NCBI GenBank assembly: GCA_016188575.1
Contig: JACPHN010000159.1
Span: forward strand, 1-20,955
DNA length: 20,955 nt
Source: Candidatus Schekmanbacteria bacterium
Lineage (GTDB): Bacteria > CSSED10-310 > JACPHN01
Direction of reading: 5' to 3'
Made by a program: the position numbers and the translations under genes
The notes under the pieces: model-generated
What the model saw: only the letters and a program-made list of their open reading frames with translations
What the model was told of the DNA's origin: nothing
Databases searched by the model: none
Shown: positions 13,901-20,497 of the stretch, one piece after another
How the letters are laid out: each line of letters opens with the position of its first letter
Numbering within the stretch: the first letter of the stretch is position 1

Positions 13901-14452
13901 CAGGCAACCGCGGCGGCGATTGCGGAAGATTGCCAGGAGACCCTCGCCGTGCTCGAGGAGCAGGTCACGGCGTATTTCCGCGCGCGCGCCGCGCTGCTCT
14001 TGCTGCGGCGCGAGATCGAGCGGGTGCGGAAGTCGAGCCAGACCCCGCTGGTGCGGCGCGCCGGGGAGCTGTTCCGGCAGCTCACGCTCGGATCGATCGG
14101 TGGGCTCGGCATCGGCTATGACGCGAAGGAAGAGCCGATTCTCGTCGGCCTGCGGGCGGGCGACCGGTCGGTCACCGTCGAGCAGATGAGCGACGGAACC
14201 CGCGACCAGCTCTTCCTGTCCCTGCGGCTCGCGACGCTCGAACAGCTCGCCACGACCGGCAAGACGCTGCCGCTGATCGTGGACGACATTCTCGTCAACT
14301 TCGACGACGAGCGCACCGCCGCGGCGCTCGGCGTGCTCGCCGACATCGCGTGCCACACGCAGGTGATCCTGTTCACCCACCACGGGCGGATACCGGAGCT
14401 CGGCGGCCGCCTCGAGGCCGCACGAGCACCGGTGGTGCAGAGCCTGGCATAG
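10922..14452 (+). CDS. SbcC/YhaN-like AAA ATPase with long coiled coil
   Basis: The 1176-aa protein begins MRVVALHLIAYGSFTDRRLE. The Walker A motif is GRNEAGKST (35-43, Lys41), followed by an L-R-D-L-L-Y-G-I-P lobe. About 900 residues of charged, alanine/arginine/glutamate-rich helix form coiled coils. The C-terminal ATPase half has the ABC-type signature M-S-D-G-T-R-D-Q (1089-1096) and Walker B L-I-V-D-D-I-L-V-N-F-D (Asp1121/Asp1122). This is the Rad50/SbcC arrangement in the YhaN subgroup, and the partner nuclease is the overlapping upstream gene. Inferred role: ATP-driven opening of DNA ends for the nuclease. No CXXC zinc hook is seen in the middle. Three poly-G tracts (7, 8 and 8 bases) occur at 11264-11357 without breaking the frame. 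Confidence 0.9.
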   Translation: MRVVALHLIAYGSFTDRRLEFPERLGAADFHVVFGRNEAGKSTALQGLRDLLYGIPERTTLDFVHARSDLRVGGRLSAGDGRELEVVRRRGRLRTLLSADDGSPLAEELLSPLLGGVPADVFSTMFGIDHAALVRGGRELLAQGGELGKALFAAALGGGALREALALLQRRCEELFVPGGKRLIGETLKRLADQKAALRDASLSAHEWVTLDRRRRAVESEIAGLDAGRAERTAEHVRTERLRAALPLLADRARVIERLAALADVRLLPEDFGAQRRDALQRLAVARRDRERALADIERVRRDLAELSPSEQILAAAAAIEDLHQRLSAYTRALAELPRMRGELDTLRADADRLLRSLRPDLPAERADETLRPLLAARAPRLRALVTAAGAIGEKEERAGRSLRKAETALAAVRAELEPLPAPVPIADLEAALEAAVKRGDLDAQRAELAVEMHADEAACSGEVMRLGRWPGSWAELVAAPLPMRATLDRHAQLLDELDTQLRRAAEKRERLAEELDEVERDLLTLEVSGAVPSEADLMAARRRRDAAWTLVRGSWREGLDAAAVATAAAANDPDRELADSLSFWMGRSDEIADRLRRETDRVRRRAELAVRRDGLRTAATASAEQHTALGDRRGAQEGAWREEWRRCGVEPASPREMAVWLDRVENLRRRAEGIDRARARLGRMASDIAEHRTALAKELAAMGGTPPPGEDAERLSPWLAAGRKALALVRERAERRRGLAQRAEQLVADGDEARVALADALAEKERWSRDWSAAVVPLGLGPDAHPAEAEDAVARLGAFFARRDEAARLGAACAAAEREAAAFERDAMEIVVRTAPELATGPVQVAAAALYERFGREKDAATRRRALQDELRRHEKSLAQSAAAHADAERRLADLGRIAGCDDVAELEEKDARSNEVRALRRERERLESQLATATGEADLEATAARALGTDEAVLAARSQGLTTELESLDAQRDALHREHGELRGRLATMAGQATAAAIAEDCQETLAVLEEQVTAYFRARAALLLLRREIERVRKSSQTPLVRRAGELFRQLTLGSIGGLGIGYDAKEEPILVGLRAGDRSVTVEQMSDGTRDQLFLSLRLATLEQLATTGKTLPLIVDDILVNFDDERTAAALGVLADIACHTQVILFTHHGRIPELGGRLEAARAPVVQSLA

Positions 14453-14550
14453 GCCCGAGGAGTGGATGCAGGCGAGGTTGGGCTGCACAGCGGCATGTCG
14501 GCAACGCCGTCACGACGATGCGGATCGAGTCGACGCCGGCTCGCGAACCC

Positions 14551-14567
14551 CCTCGCCCGCGGCGAGG
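14551..14567. terminator. Hairpin downstream of the ATPase gene (weak terminator candidate)
   Basis: CCTCGCC (14551-14557), loop CGC and GGCGAGG (14561-14567) form a perfect 7-bp stem about 100 bp after the ATPase stop codon. There is no T-tract, so intrinsic termination is doubtful. Confidence 0.3.
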
Positions 14568-14696
14568 TATCGCCGCACCCTGGCGCGCAGCGACGCGTCC
14601 CGCCAGGCGCTGTGAACGAGGCCGCGGTCTACCTTGAAGGAAATCTTAGGCGGGCTGGTGAATCTAGGCGCGCTCGCCCTCAAGCCAGGGAGGCGA

Positions 14697-14726
14697 TTGA
14701 CAGCCTTCTCACGCCAGCCATAGAAG
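14697..14726 (+). promoter_or_regulatory. Putative sigma-70 promoter of the lipoprotein gene
   Basis: A perfect TTGACA (14697-14702) is followed after 18 bases by TAGAAG (14721-14726), or after 16 bases by CATAGA. Transcription would begin near 14733, immediately before the first possible ATG at 14736. This supports the later start at 14811, which has a signal peptide and a normal leader. Confidence 0.5.
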
Positions 14727-14810
14727 ATCGGCCCTATGATGGAGCGGCAGGCGATCCAGAGATCGAGACGCCGATGCCGCCGGGCGCAGGCGGAACGATG
14801 GGGAAGGGCG

Positions 14811-15989
14811 ATGGCGCACGGTTTTGCCGCCGCGGTGCTGCTTACGTCTTGCCTTTCGATGCTGGCTGGCTGCGAGGGAGACGATCCGCCCGCCGGATTT
14901 GGCGCCAGTGTCGAGGTTCCCTCGCTGTGTTGCATCAATGACTCGCTGCAGCTCGCCGCCAGCGACGAGGACCGCGCGTACTTCGCGTGGTACCACTATA
15001 TTCGCTACACCGGTGTGCCCCGGCTGTCCCGCACCGATGATCGGCACGCGTTTGTCGAGCTGGACTCCCTCCCCGCTGGCCTCGATGGCAGGCCGCTGCA
15101 ACTTCTCGATCTCGGAGACGAGGGGCTCGCCGCGCTCTGGGCGGATGCGCCCGCCAGCGAGTGCCAGCCTTACTGTTATCGCCATGAGACGCGAATGGCG
15201 GTGAGCCACGACGGCGGAGTGTCTTTCGGGGGACCCATCGGCGTTGCCCCGCCAGGCAGCAGCGGGGGCAACATCGCGCAGCTCGGCCCGGAAAGCTGGG
15301 TGGCCGCCTATGAATTGGAGGGGGACGTTTACTTTCGCCGCAGCATTGCCGAAGGGCTAGCCTTTGATAACCCCCTGCTCGTGGCCACCGGTGCCGACCC
15401 CTTGGTTCTTCCGGTTGCGATCGACGAGGTGGACGTGGCCTACTCTGCCGGTCCGCCGGGTGCGCGCCAGGTTGCGATCGCCCGCTTGAGCGTCGGGGAG
15501 TCGCGCGCCGTCGTGAGGGGACGGCAGACAGGGCACTGCGGCACCGGCGAGCAGCGGCTGAGCGACGCGAAAGTGACCCGAGCGGGTGGTCTGGCACTGG
15601 TCTGGCAGCAGCGAGAGAAGTCGAGCTCCGCAAGCCGCATTTACTACGCCTTGCGGCCGGACCGGACCAGCCCGCTTGGACCGTGCGCGCTCGTGAATGG
15701 CTCGGTTGCTACCACCGAGGAGATCGACGCCCGCATGGCGCTGACGCCGCGCGCGGACCTCGTGATTGCCTTCACCGACGCGGGCAGCGCCGAGGACCCT
15801 CAGGACAGCCGCATCTACTATGCGCTCCTGCCTGCGGGTGCCAGTGCCTTCGATGCCCCCCTGCGTCTCGACGACACCGCCGGTCAGACCCGCGGCAGTG
15901 TCCAACTGGCCAACGGCGCCAACGAGTCCATTCACGCCGTCTGGTTCACCACCAATCCGCGCTACGCTTTCGCGGATCACTTGCGGTAA
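14811..15989 (+). CDS. Lipoprotein with sialidase-type beta-propeller features
   Basis: From the ATG at 14811 the 392-aa protein has a clear lipoprotein signal (MAHGFAAAVLLTSCLSMLAG, then Cys21). The residue after the cysteine is Glu, so inner-membrane retention is not indicated and the outer membrane is likely. GGAAGGG lies just upstream. The body is beta-rich with repeated Y-Y-A-L strands (R-I-Y-Y-A-L twice, ~80 residues apart), a Y-F-A-W strand, and one Asp-box S-H-D-G-G-V-S-F-G (132-140). This is typical of sialidase-superfamily propellers that bind or hydrolyse glycans. No catalytic arginine triad is recognisable, so an enzyme activity cannot be claimed. The frame is open to 14736, but that part is arginine-rich and lacks sense. 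The gene is unlinked to the ATPase gene by operon logic. Confidence 0.72.
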   Translation: MAHGFAAAVLLTSCLSMLAGCEGDDPPAGFGASVEVPSLCCINDSLQLAASDEDRAYFAWYHYIRYTGVPRLSRTDDRHAFVELDSLPAGLDGRPLQLLDLGDEGLAALWADAPASECQPYCYRHETRMAVSHDGGVSFGGPIGVAPPGSSGGNIAQLGPESWVAAYELEGDVYFRRSIAEGLAFDNPLLVATGADPLVLPVAIDEVDVAYSAGPPGARQVAIARLSVGESRAVVRGRQTGHCGTGEQRLSDAKVTRAGGLALVWQQREKSSSASRIYYALRPDRTSPLGPCALVNGSVATTEEIDARMALTPRADLVIAFTDAGSAEDPQDSRIYYALLPAGASAFDAPLRLDDTAGQTRGSVQLANGANESIHAVWFTTNPRYAFADHLR

Positions 15990-16293
15990 AGATGCCAACC
16001 CCGCATCGCCAAACCTCGGTACCGGGATGCCCCTCACGCTGCTCTTCCGCCTCGATCGCGGCGATGGCGATGGCCGGTGCGCTGCTCATGCGCCGGAACC
16101 TCCCGAGGCGGGGCGCGGTTGCCGCTGTCCCTTGCAAGATGGCGCATGTACGGCGCGCCATCTGGCGGAATCCAGTCGAGCCGTTGACAGGCGGCATCCA
16201 TGGCGATACCACAGCCGGCGTGGTCCCGGATTCCTGATCCGCCGCGCTGAGGCCAATGCCCGGCGCCTTCCCAAACAGGAAATCGACAGCGCC
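15990..16293. other. Intergenic region before the HEAT-repeat gene
   Basis: No gene is seen in these 304 bases. The HEAT frame is open through part of it (to 15766), but without HEAT-like sequence and overlapping the lipoprotein gene. The only candidate signal is a perfect TTGACA at 16184-16189, followed after 17 bases by a poor TACCAC. Confidence 0.5.
16184..16212 (+). promoter_or_regulatory. Possible promoter of the HEAT-repeat gene
   Basis: TTGACA (16184-16189), 17-base spacer, TACCAC (16207-16212). The -35 is perfect and the -10 is weak. It lies ~80 bp upstream of the ATG at 16294. Confidence 0.3.
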
Positions 16294-17466
16294 ATGGAAA
16301 CTTCTGACCTCGACTCCGATCGGCTTCGCATCATCTCGTCTGCAGCGCAAGCGGGAGCGGACATCGGACCATACTTGCCGGTTCTGTGGAAGTGCCTGGC
16401 AACTCCGAGCGTGGAGCGAAGGCTGCGCGACACGGCGGCGGGAGTCATGCTGTCCTTCAGCATCGATCACAGGCACTGGAGCGAAGCAGGCGAGCTGCTA
16501 GCTCACCCGGACACCGAAGCGCGCGAAGGGGTATTCAAGGAGCTCAAGGCGTTGCTCGACCTGCGCGAGGGCCTCGCGCTGGAGCCACTACTGCCCCAAT
16601 TGATTGCCATCCTCGGCGACGATGGCAGCTCGAGCTTGATCCAGGACACCTGTGCGCGCGCCCTGGTCCGGCTGGCGGAGGCCGGGGTGGACATGGGAGA
16701 CGCGGCGAGCACCCTGCGCCGCAGGCTGACGCGAGCCACCAAAATCACGCGCCGGCAGAGCGCCCTTGCTCTGGCCATTCACGCTGCCGCCACGGGCGAT
16801 CTGGCGACGGTGCAGGCACTCCGAGAGAGCGCCGATCCCAATCTCCGCACGGCGGTCGTCCGCGGCTTGGCGCGGCGACCCGATGCCGGCAGCGCTCGAG
16901 ACCACGAGACCTGTGACCTCGAGCTGACCGCGGCGCTAGCTGACGGCCATCCTTCCGTCCGGCGCGCGGCGCTCGATACCCTGCGAGCCATGCTCGATGA
17001 GGCCCACGGCGACCTGCCCGCAAAGCGCGCCATCGCCAGACGGATCTCCGCACTCCTGGAGCCGCTTCGCGCCATCAGCCGCGAGGCCACCGCACTCGCC
17101 GAGAAATGCGCTTGCCTCGCCGTGCTGCCGGTGCTTCCCGAGGAGCTCGAGGCCGAGGCCACGGCCCTGTCCACCGCCAGCGGTCAGCGGGCGCGCGATA
17201 TCCTCGGGCGGCTCCGGTCAGCGGCCCGGGAGGGTGTCGACCTGAAGCCAGTCCATCACCAGCTCACGGCGCTACTCGGCAACGCCGACGACCAAATATC
17301 CGATGCGGCGACGCGGACGCTCGCCGTCGATTGCGTGACGCAGCGTCGATTCGGCATGGTCGAGGAGCTGCTCCACCATCCGGACGCACGCGTCCACCGG
17401 CTGTGCGCGGATCTTGTCTCTGCCATGGAGACGGGTCGCGACGTCGGCCATCTGGGGGCGGTCTGA
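16294..17466 (+). CDS. HEAT-repeat protein of unknown function
   Basis: The 390-aa protein starts METSDLDSDRLRIISSAAQA and consists of helical pairs in which leucine/alanine-rich helices alternate with charged ones. Examples are P-S-V-R-R-A-A-L-D-T-L-R-A-M-L (about residues 223-237), P-N-L-R-T-A-V-V-R-G-L-A and D-Q-I-S-D-A-A-T-R-T-L-A. The D/P-x-x-V-R-x-x-A-x-x-x-L pattern is the HEAT signature. I see roughly six to eight repeats, no signal peptide and no membrane segment, so it is probably a cytoplasmic scaffold or protein-binding solenoid. G-A-D-I-G-P-Y-L-P-V-L, G-V-D-M-G-D-A and G-V-D-L-K-P-V mark recurring repeat junctions. The ATG at 16294 is chosen because sequence upstream is not HEAT-like. 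A CAGGA lies 14 bases before it. Confidence 0.75.
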   Translation: METSDLDSDRLRIISSAAQAGADIGPYLPVLWKCLATPSVERRLRDTAAGVMLSFSIDHRHWSEAGELLAHPDTEAREGVFKELKALLDLREGLALEPLLPQLIAILGDDGSSSLIQDTCARALVRLAEAGVDMGDAASTLRRRLTRATKITRRQSALALAIHAAATGDLATVQALRESADPNLRTAVVRGLARRPDAGSARDHETCDLELTAALADGHPSVRRAALDTLRAMLDEAHGDLPAKRAIARRISALLEPLRAISREATALAEKCACLAVLPVLPEELEAEATALSTASGQRARDILGRLRSAAREGVDLKPVHHQLTALLGNADDQISDAATRTLAVDCVTQRRFGMVEELLHHPDARVHRLCADLVSAMETGRDVGHLGAV

Positions 17467-17678
17467 TCGAGAGAGAGCTCATCAAGGGGTTGCGTGGCGA
17501 TTCCATCGCAGCGAGCTCTTCATCTGACGCGTCAATTTCGGCACAACGCGTGGATCGATCAGATTTGCGAAGAGAGCGGCTGGATTGAGGTCAGGTGTCG
17601 TGTGTCGGTGAATCACAGATCACAAGGAAGCGCCGCAGGCAGTTGGACCAGGATGATCCACCGGTCGCGCACCCGCTG

Positions 17679-17706
17679 TTGCCCGCGGCCATGGCCTGAG
17701 TATACT
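17679..17706 (+). promoter_or_regulatory. Putative promoter of the metalloprotease-like gene
   Basis: TTGCCC (17679-17684), 16-base spacer, TATACT (17701-17706, five of six matches to the -10 consensus). Start of transcription would be near 17713, giving a ~37-base leader that contains the ribosome binding site. Confidence 0.5.
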
Positions 17707-17734
17707 CGGAGCCGATCCAGGCGATCCGCACATC

Positions 17735-17741
17735 AAGGAGG
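17735..17741 (+). promoter_or_regulatory. Strong ribosome binding site fixing the start at 17750
   Basis: AAGGAGG lies 8 bases before the ATG at 17750. It is the best Shine-Dalgarno sequence in the window, which suggests high expression of the secreted protein. Confidence 0.75.
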
Positions 17742-17749
17742 CCAAGACC

Positions 17750-20317
17750 ATGAGACCGAGGTCACCGCACCAGGCGTTCGTACTGATCTTGTTGACCCTA
17801 CCGGCTCGCGCCTGGGGTGCCGACACCGACGCCTGCTGCTGCAAGGCGGGGATCACGTTCGGGGCGGTGCAGCTCGTCCAGCCCGTGCAGGTGGTCTACC
17901 CCTACGACCCGCGCTTTCCCGTCACCGGAGACAGCTTTCTCCCCAACCCTGACGATGGCGGCGCCTTCGATCCGGCGGGCACCCTGGATGACACCGGACC
18001 GCTCGCCGAGGGCGCCCACTGCGCCAATGCCCGCTGGCGCCGGCAGGTCAACGTGCCACTGGTGGAAAACCGGCGCGCGCTGCTGTTCGGCCATCCGACG
18101 CGGGAAACGCTCGGGCAGCTCACCCTGGAGAACTGGGGCTGCGATGGACTGATCGGCACCGCGGCTGCGTCGGTGAAGCTCCGGTTTTCGCTGCAGCCAG
18201 CCAACACCCAAATCGGCGAGCTGCAAGGCCCGTATACGATCCCGAGCGCCGGACCGTGCCCGCAGCCGCCCAACTGCGTGACTACCCCAGGGTGGCTCGA
18301 CGTCAACATCCCGGTCCCGCAGGGTTTCCCCACGGGCGGCGTCTCGATTCCCGCCGGCACCACCTCGGTCCGCGTCGAAATCGTCGACGCGAGCAGCGGC
18401 GCGGCGATCGCGGACACCTGCCCGCTGGACCAGGTGCTGGACACTGAGGTGTCGACGCGCGCGACGCGGACTATGCAGGTATGCCTCACGCCCGTGCTCT
18501 TCGAGGACTGGGAGCAGGCCTGGTTCGGTACCGTCGCGAACGCCGCGCGCACGAAGCAGCTCTTGCAGCAGCTCGCGAACATGACCGAGGCCTTCGTTCC
18601 CGATGTTTTCCCGCTGCCGGACGGCGGCTATGGCCAATTTCGCCTGAACACCCCGGTGTGGCTGAGCTTTTCTGAAGCAACCTCCTTCGAAGAATTCGAC
18701 GACCTGTCGGCCTCGGCCAAGGACGAGCTGCGCGTGCGGGCGATCCAGCAGCTCGACTACCTCCGGTCGGCGGGGCAGTGCGATCGGATGGTGGCCATGG
18801 TTCCGCCCCGGTGGTTCATGATCAACTGGGGTGTGCAGGCAGACGCGATCGGCCTGTGGTGGAGCGACAGCGCCAAGGGCGTCGTCTGGGTCGTCCAACC
18901 GGAGGCGGCGAGCGGCGGGCTCGGATCGACCGTGGCACACGAGATCGGTCACACCCTTGGCCTGCGCCTGGGGAGCGATCCGGAAGAGTACGTGGAGATG
19001 CCGCCCGCCTACGAGGCTTCCGGATACGCGGTGGCCGACAACGTGGACAAGCAATCCCGCGCGTGCTTCATGGGGGCCCGGATAATGAACGCGAGCGATG
19101 ATCTGTACTGGATCGACAAGGAAGAATACGGCCGCTTGCTCGACAAGTTCGACGATCCGGTGCTGGACCCGGAGGTGCTGTGGATCGGTGGGACGCTGAC
19201 CTCACCCGCGCCCGGGACGTACGCGGTGGAGGCGCCGCCGTGGCGCTATCTTCCCACCGGCACGGTGAGCCTCGCCGAGGGCGCCTCGGGCGAGCTCACG
19301 GTCCGAGCTCTCGACGCCGCGGACAACGCGCTGTTCACGGCCGGCTTCGACGTGAGCTTCGACGGCGGCTTCGAACCTGCGGAAGGATCGGCGCCGCTGA
19401 CCCCGGTGACCTTTCTCGCCGCGCCGTTTGGATTCACCATTCCATGGCAGCCCGACGCGGCCGCGATCGTCATCCTGGATGCCGGCGAGCGCGAGATCTA
19501 TCGCCGCTCCGTGTCCGCGAGCGCGCCTGCCGTGCAGCTCACGGTGCCGCCATTTGCCGCGCCGGTGACGGAAGGCGACACCGTGGCGCTGGCGTGGACG
19601 GCAAACGACCCTGACGGCGATGCGCTGGCCTACGACGTACTGTATTCCGCCGACGGCGGCGTGAGCTGGTCGGTGCTGGCGCTCGCCCAGAGCGGCACGA
19701 GCTTTTCCTGGGACACCGCGGGCGCGGGGACCGGAACGGCGTTTCGCGTCCGTGTGCAGGCCGGTGACGGCGTGCGCACCGCGCGCGCCGAGAGCGAGGA
19801 TTTTGCCATCGCGGCGCCGGCCGACGCGGACGATGACGGCTTGCCGGACACCTGGGAGGCCGCGAACGGCGTCAGCGATCCGACCGCGGACGACGATGCC
19901 GATGGGCTCACCAACCAGGACGAGTACGAGCGCGGCGCCAATCCTCAGTTGGGGGACTCGGACGGCGACGGGCTGGGCGACGCCGACGAGGTGGGCCTGT
20001 ACGGCACGTGCGCGGGAGCACGGCGGGCATGCTCGACCACCGAGCCGAACGTCGCCGACAGCGACGCCGACGGGATGCCCGACGGGTGGGAGGCGACCTA
20101 CAGCCTGGATGCGGCGGACCCGCGCGACCTGGCGGCGGATCCCGATGGCGATGACTATGCGAACGTCGACGAGTATCGCGGCGGCAGCGACCCGACGGAC
20201 CCCGATAGCGTGCCGCCGGGCGTGAGCGCCGGAGGAGCCGGACCGCTGCTCGCGCTCCTTTCCATGGCAGGGCTGGTGATGTTGCGCCACCGCCGCCGAG
20301 AGGGGATGCGGCAATGA
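17750..20317 (+). CDS. Secreted metalloprotease-like protein with TSP3 repeats and GlyGly-CTERM-like anchor
   Basis: The 855-aa protein has a signal peptide (S-P-H-Q-A-F-V-L-I-L-L-T-L-P-A-R-A-W-G-A) and then a cysteine-rich D-A-C-C-C-K-A-G start. A zincin-like H-E-I-G-H-T-L-G-L (His397, Glu398, His401, Gly404) follows, and a possible Met-turn A-R-I-M-N (Met446) comes before W-I-D-K-E-E-Y. Residues ~600-690 look like an Ig/fibronectin-type domain (GDTVALAWTANDPDGDALAY). From ~692 to ~815 five calcium-binding TSP3-type repeats occur (D-A-D-D-D-G-L-P-D-T-W; D-S-D-G-D-G-L-G-D). The end, G-G-A-G-P-L-L-A-L-L-S-M-A-G-L-V-M-L-R-H-R-R-R, is a glycine motif, a helix and basic residues, as in GlyGly-CTERM or MYXO-CTERM sorting signals. 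The third metzincin zinc ligand is Leu407 instead of His, so activity is uncertain. It is probably surface-attached. Confidence 0.8.
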   Translation: MRPRSPHQAFVLILLTLPARAWGADTDACCCKAGITFGAVQLVQPVQVVYPYDPRFPVTGDSFLPNPDDGGAFDPAGTLDDTGPLAEGAHCANARWRRQVNVPLVENRRALLFGHPTRETLGQLTLENWGCDGLIGTAAASVKLRFSLQPANTQIGELQGPYTIPSAGPCPQPPNCVTTPGWLDVNIPVPQGFPTGGVSIPAGTTSVRVEIVDASSGAAIADTCPLDQVLDTEVSTRATRTMQVCLTPVLFEDWEQAWFGTVANAARTKQLLQQLANMTEAFVPDVFPLPDGGYGQFRLNTPVWLSFSEATSFEEFDDLSASAKDELRVRAIQQLDYLRSAGQCDRMVAMVPPRWFMINWGVQADAIGLWWSDSAKGVVWVVQPEAASGGLGSTVAHEIGHTLGLRLGSDPEEYVEMPPAYEASGYAVADNVDKQSRACFMGARIMNASDDLYWIDKEEYGRLLDKFDDPVLDPEVLWIGGTLTSPAPGTYAVEAPPWRYLPTGTVSLAEGASGELTVRALDAADNALFTAGFDVSFDGGFEPAEGSAPLTPVTFLAAPFGFTIPWQPDAAAIVILDAGEREIYRRSVSASAPAVQLTVPPFAAPVTEGDTVALAWTANDPDGDALAYDVLYSADGGVSWSVLALAQSGTSFSWDTAGAGTGTAFRVRVQAGDGVRTARAESEDFAIAAPADADDDGLPDTWEAANGVSDPTADDDADGLTNQDEYERGANPQLGDSDGDGLGDADEVGLYGTCAGARRACSTTEPNVADSDADGMPDGWEATYSLDAADPRDLAADPDGDDYANVDEYRGGSDPTDPDSVPPGVSAGGAGPLLALLSMAGLVMLRHRRREGMRQ

Positions 20318-20497
20318 GATGATGAGCTCAGGTCAGCCGGCGCGCAATCGCGTCGATTCCCTTCATCCCGGAGCCAAAACGACTCATCGCTCCGCGATGT
20401 TCCGCCAGCTCGCTAATGAGAAACTCAGGTTGCGAGGTCGTTCGTTTCATCCGGCGCGGGTCGGCGGAGCCGGTGGAAAACTAGTAGGAAACTCGAG
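20318..20497. other. Intergenic region between the metalloprotease-like gene and the IS110 transposase
   Basis: These 180 bases form the 3' flank of the transposase gene. They contain a small hairpin (CATCGC-TCC-GCGATG, 20385-20399) and the motif shared with the left edge (20462-20483). An IS110-type element end is expected here, but the exact boundary cannot be set. Confidence 0.4.
20462..20483 (+). repeat. Motif beside the IS110 stop codon, inverted copy of 131-151
   Basis: CGGCGGAGC-CGG-TGGAAAACTA is found 15 bp from the transposase stop codon and is nearly identical to the minus strand of 131-151. Details are given with that entry. Confidence 0.5.

Larger units (their letters stand above)
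14453..14810. other. Intergenic region with hairpin and promoter
   Basis: No gene is supported in these 358 bases. They hold a hairpin at 14551-14567 and a promoter-like pair at 14697-14726. A minus-strand frame (14510-14938) contains one stretch of protein-like sequence (IIGPIFYGWREKAVNRLPGL), but it overlaps the lipoprotein start and matches no family I recognise. Confidence 0.5.

Noticed and set aside
15990-16140. Out-of-frame hydrophobic stretch followed by arginines (SIAAMAMAGALLMRRNLPRR) after the lipoprotein stop
   Set aside because: It resembles a CTERM-type anchor, but the lipoprotein already has a lipid anchor and its frame stops at 15989. Joining them would need an unproven frameshift.
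17798-20314. Two long minus-strand frames (418 and 370 aa) opposite the metalloprotease-like gene
   Set aside because: They are His/Arg/Gly-rich with no motifs, and the plus strand has a signal peptide, HExxH and TSP3 repeats. They are shadows.
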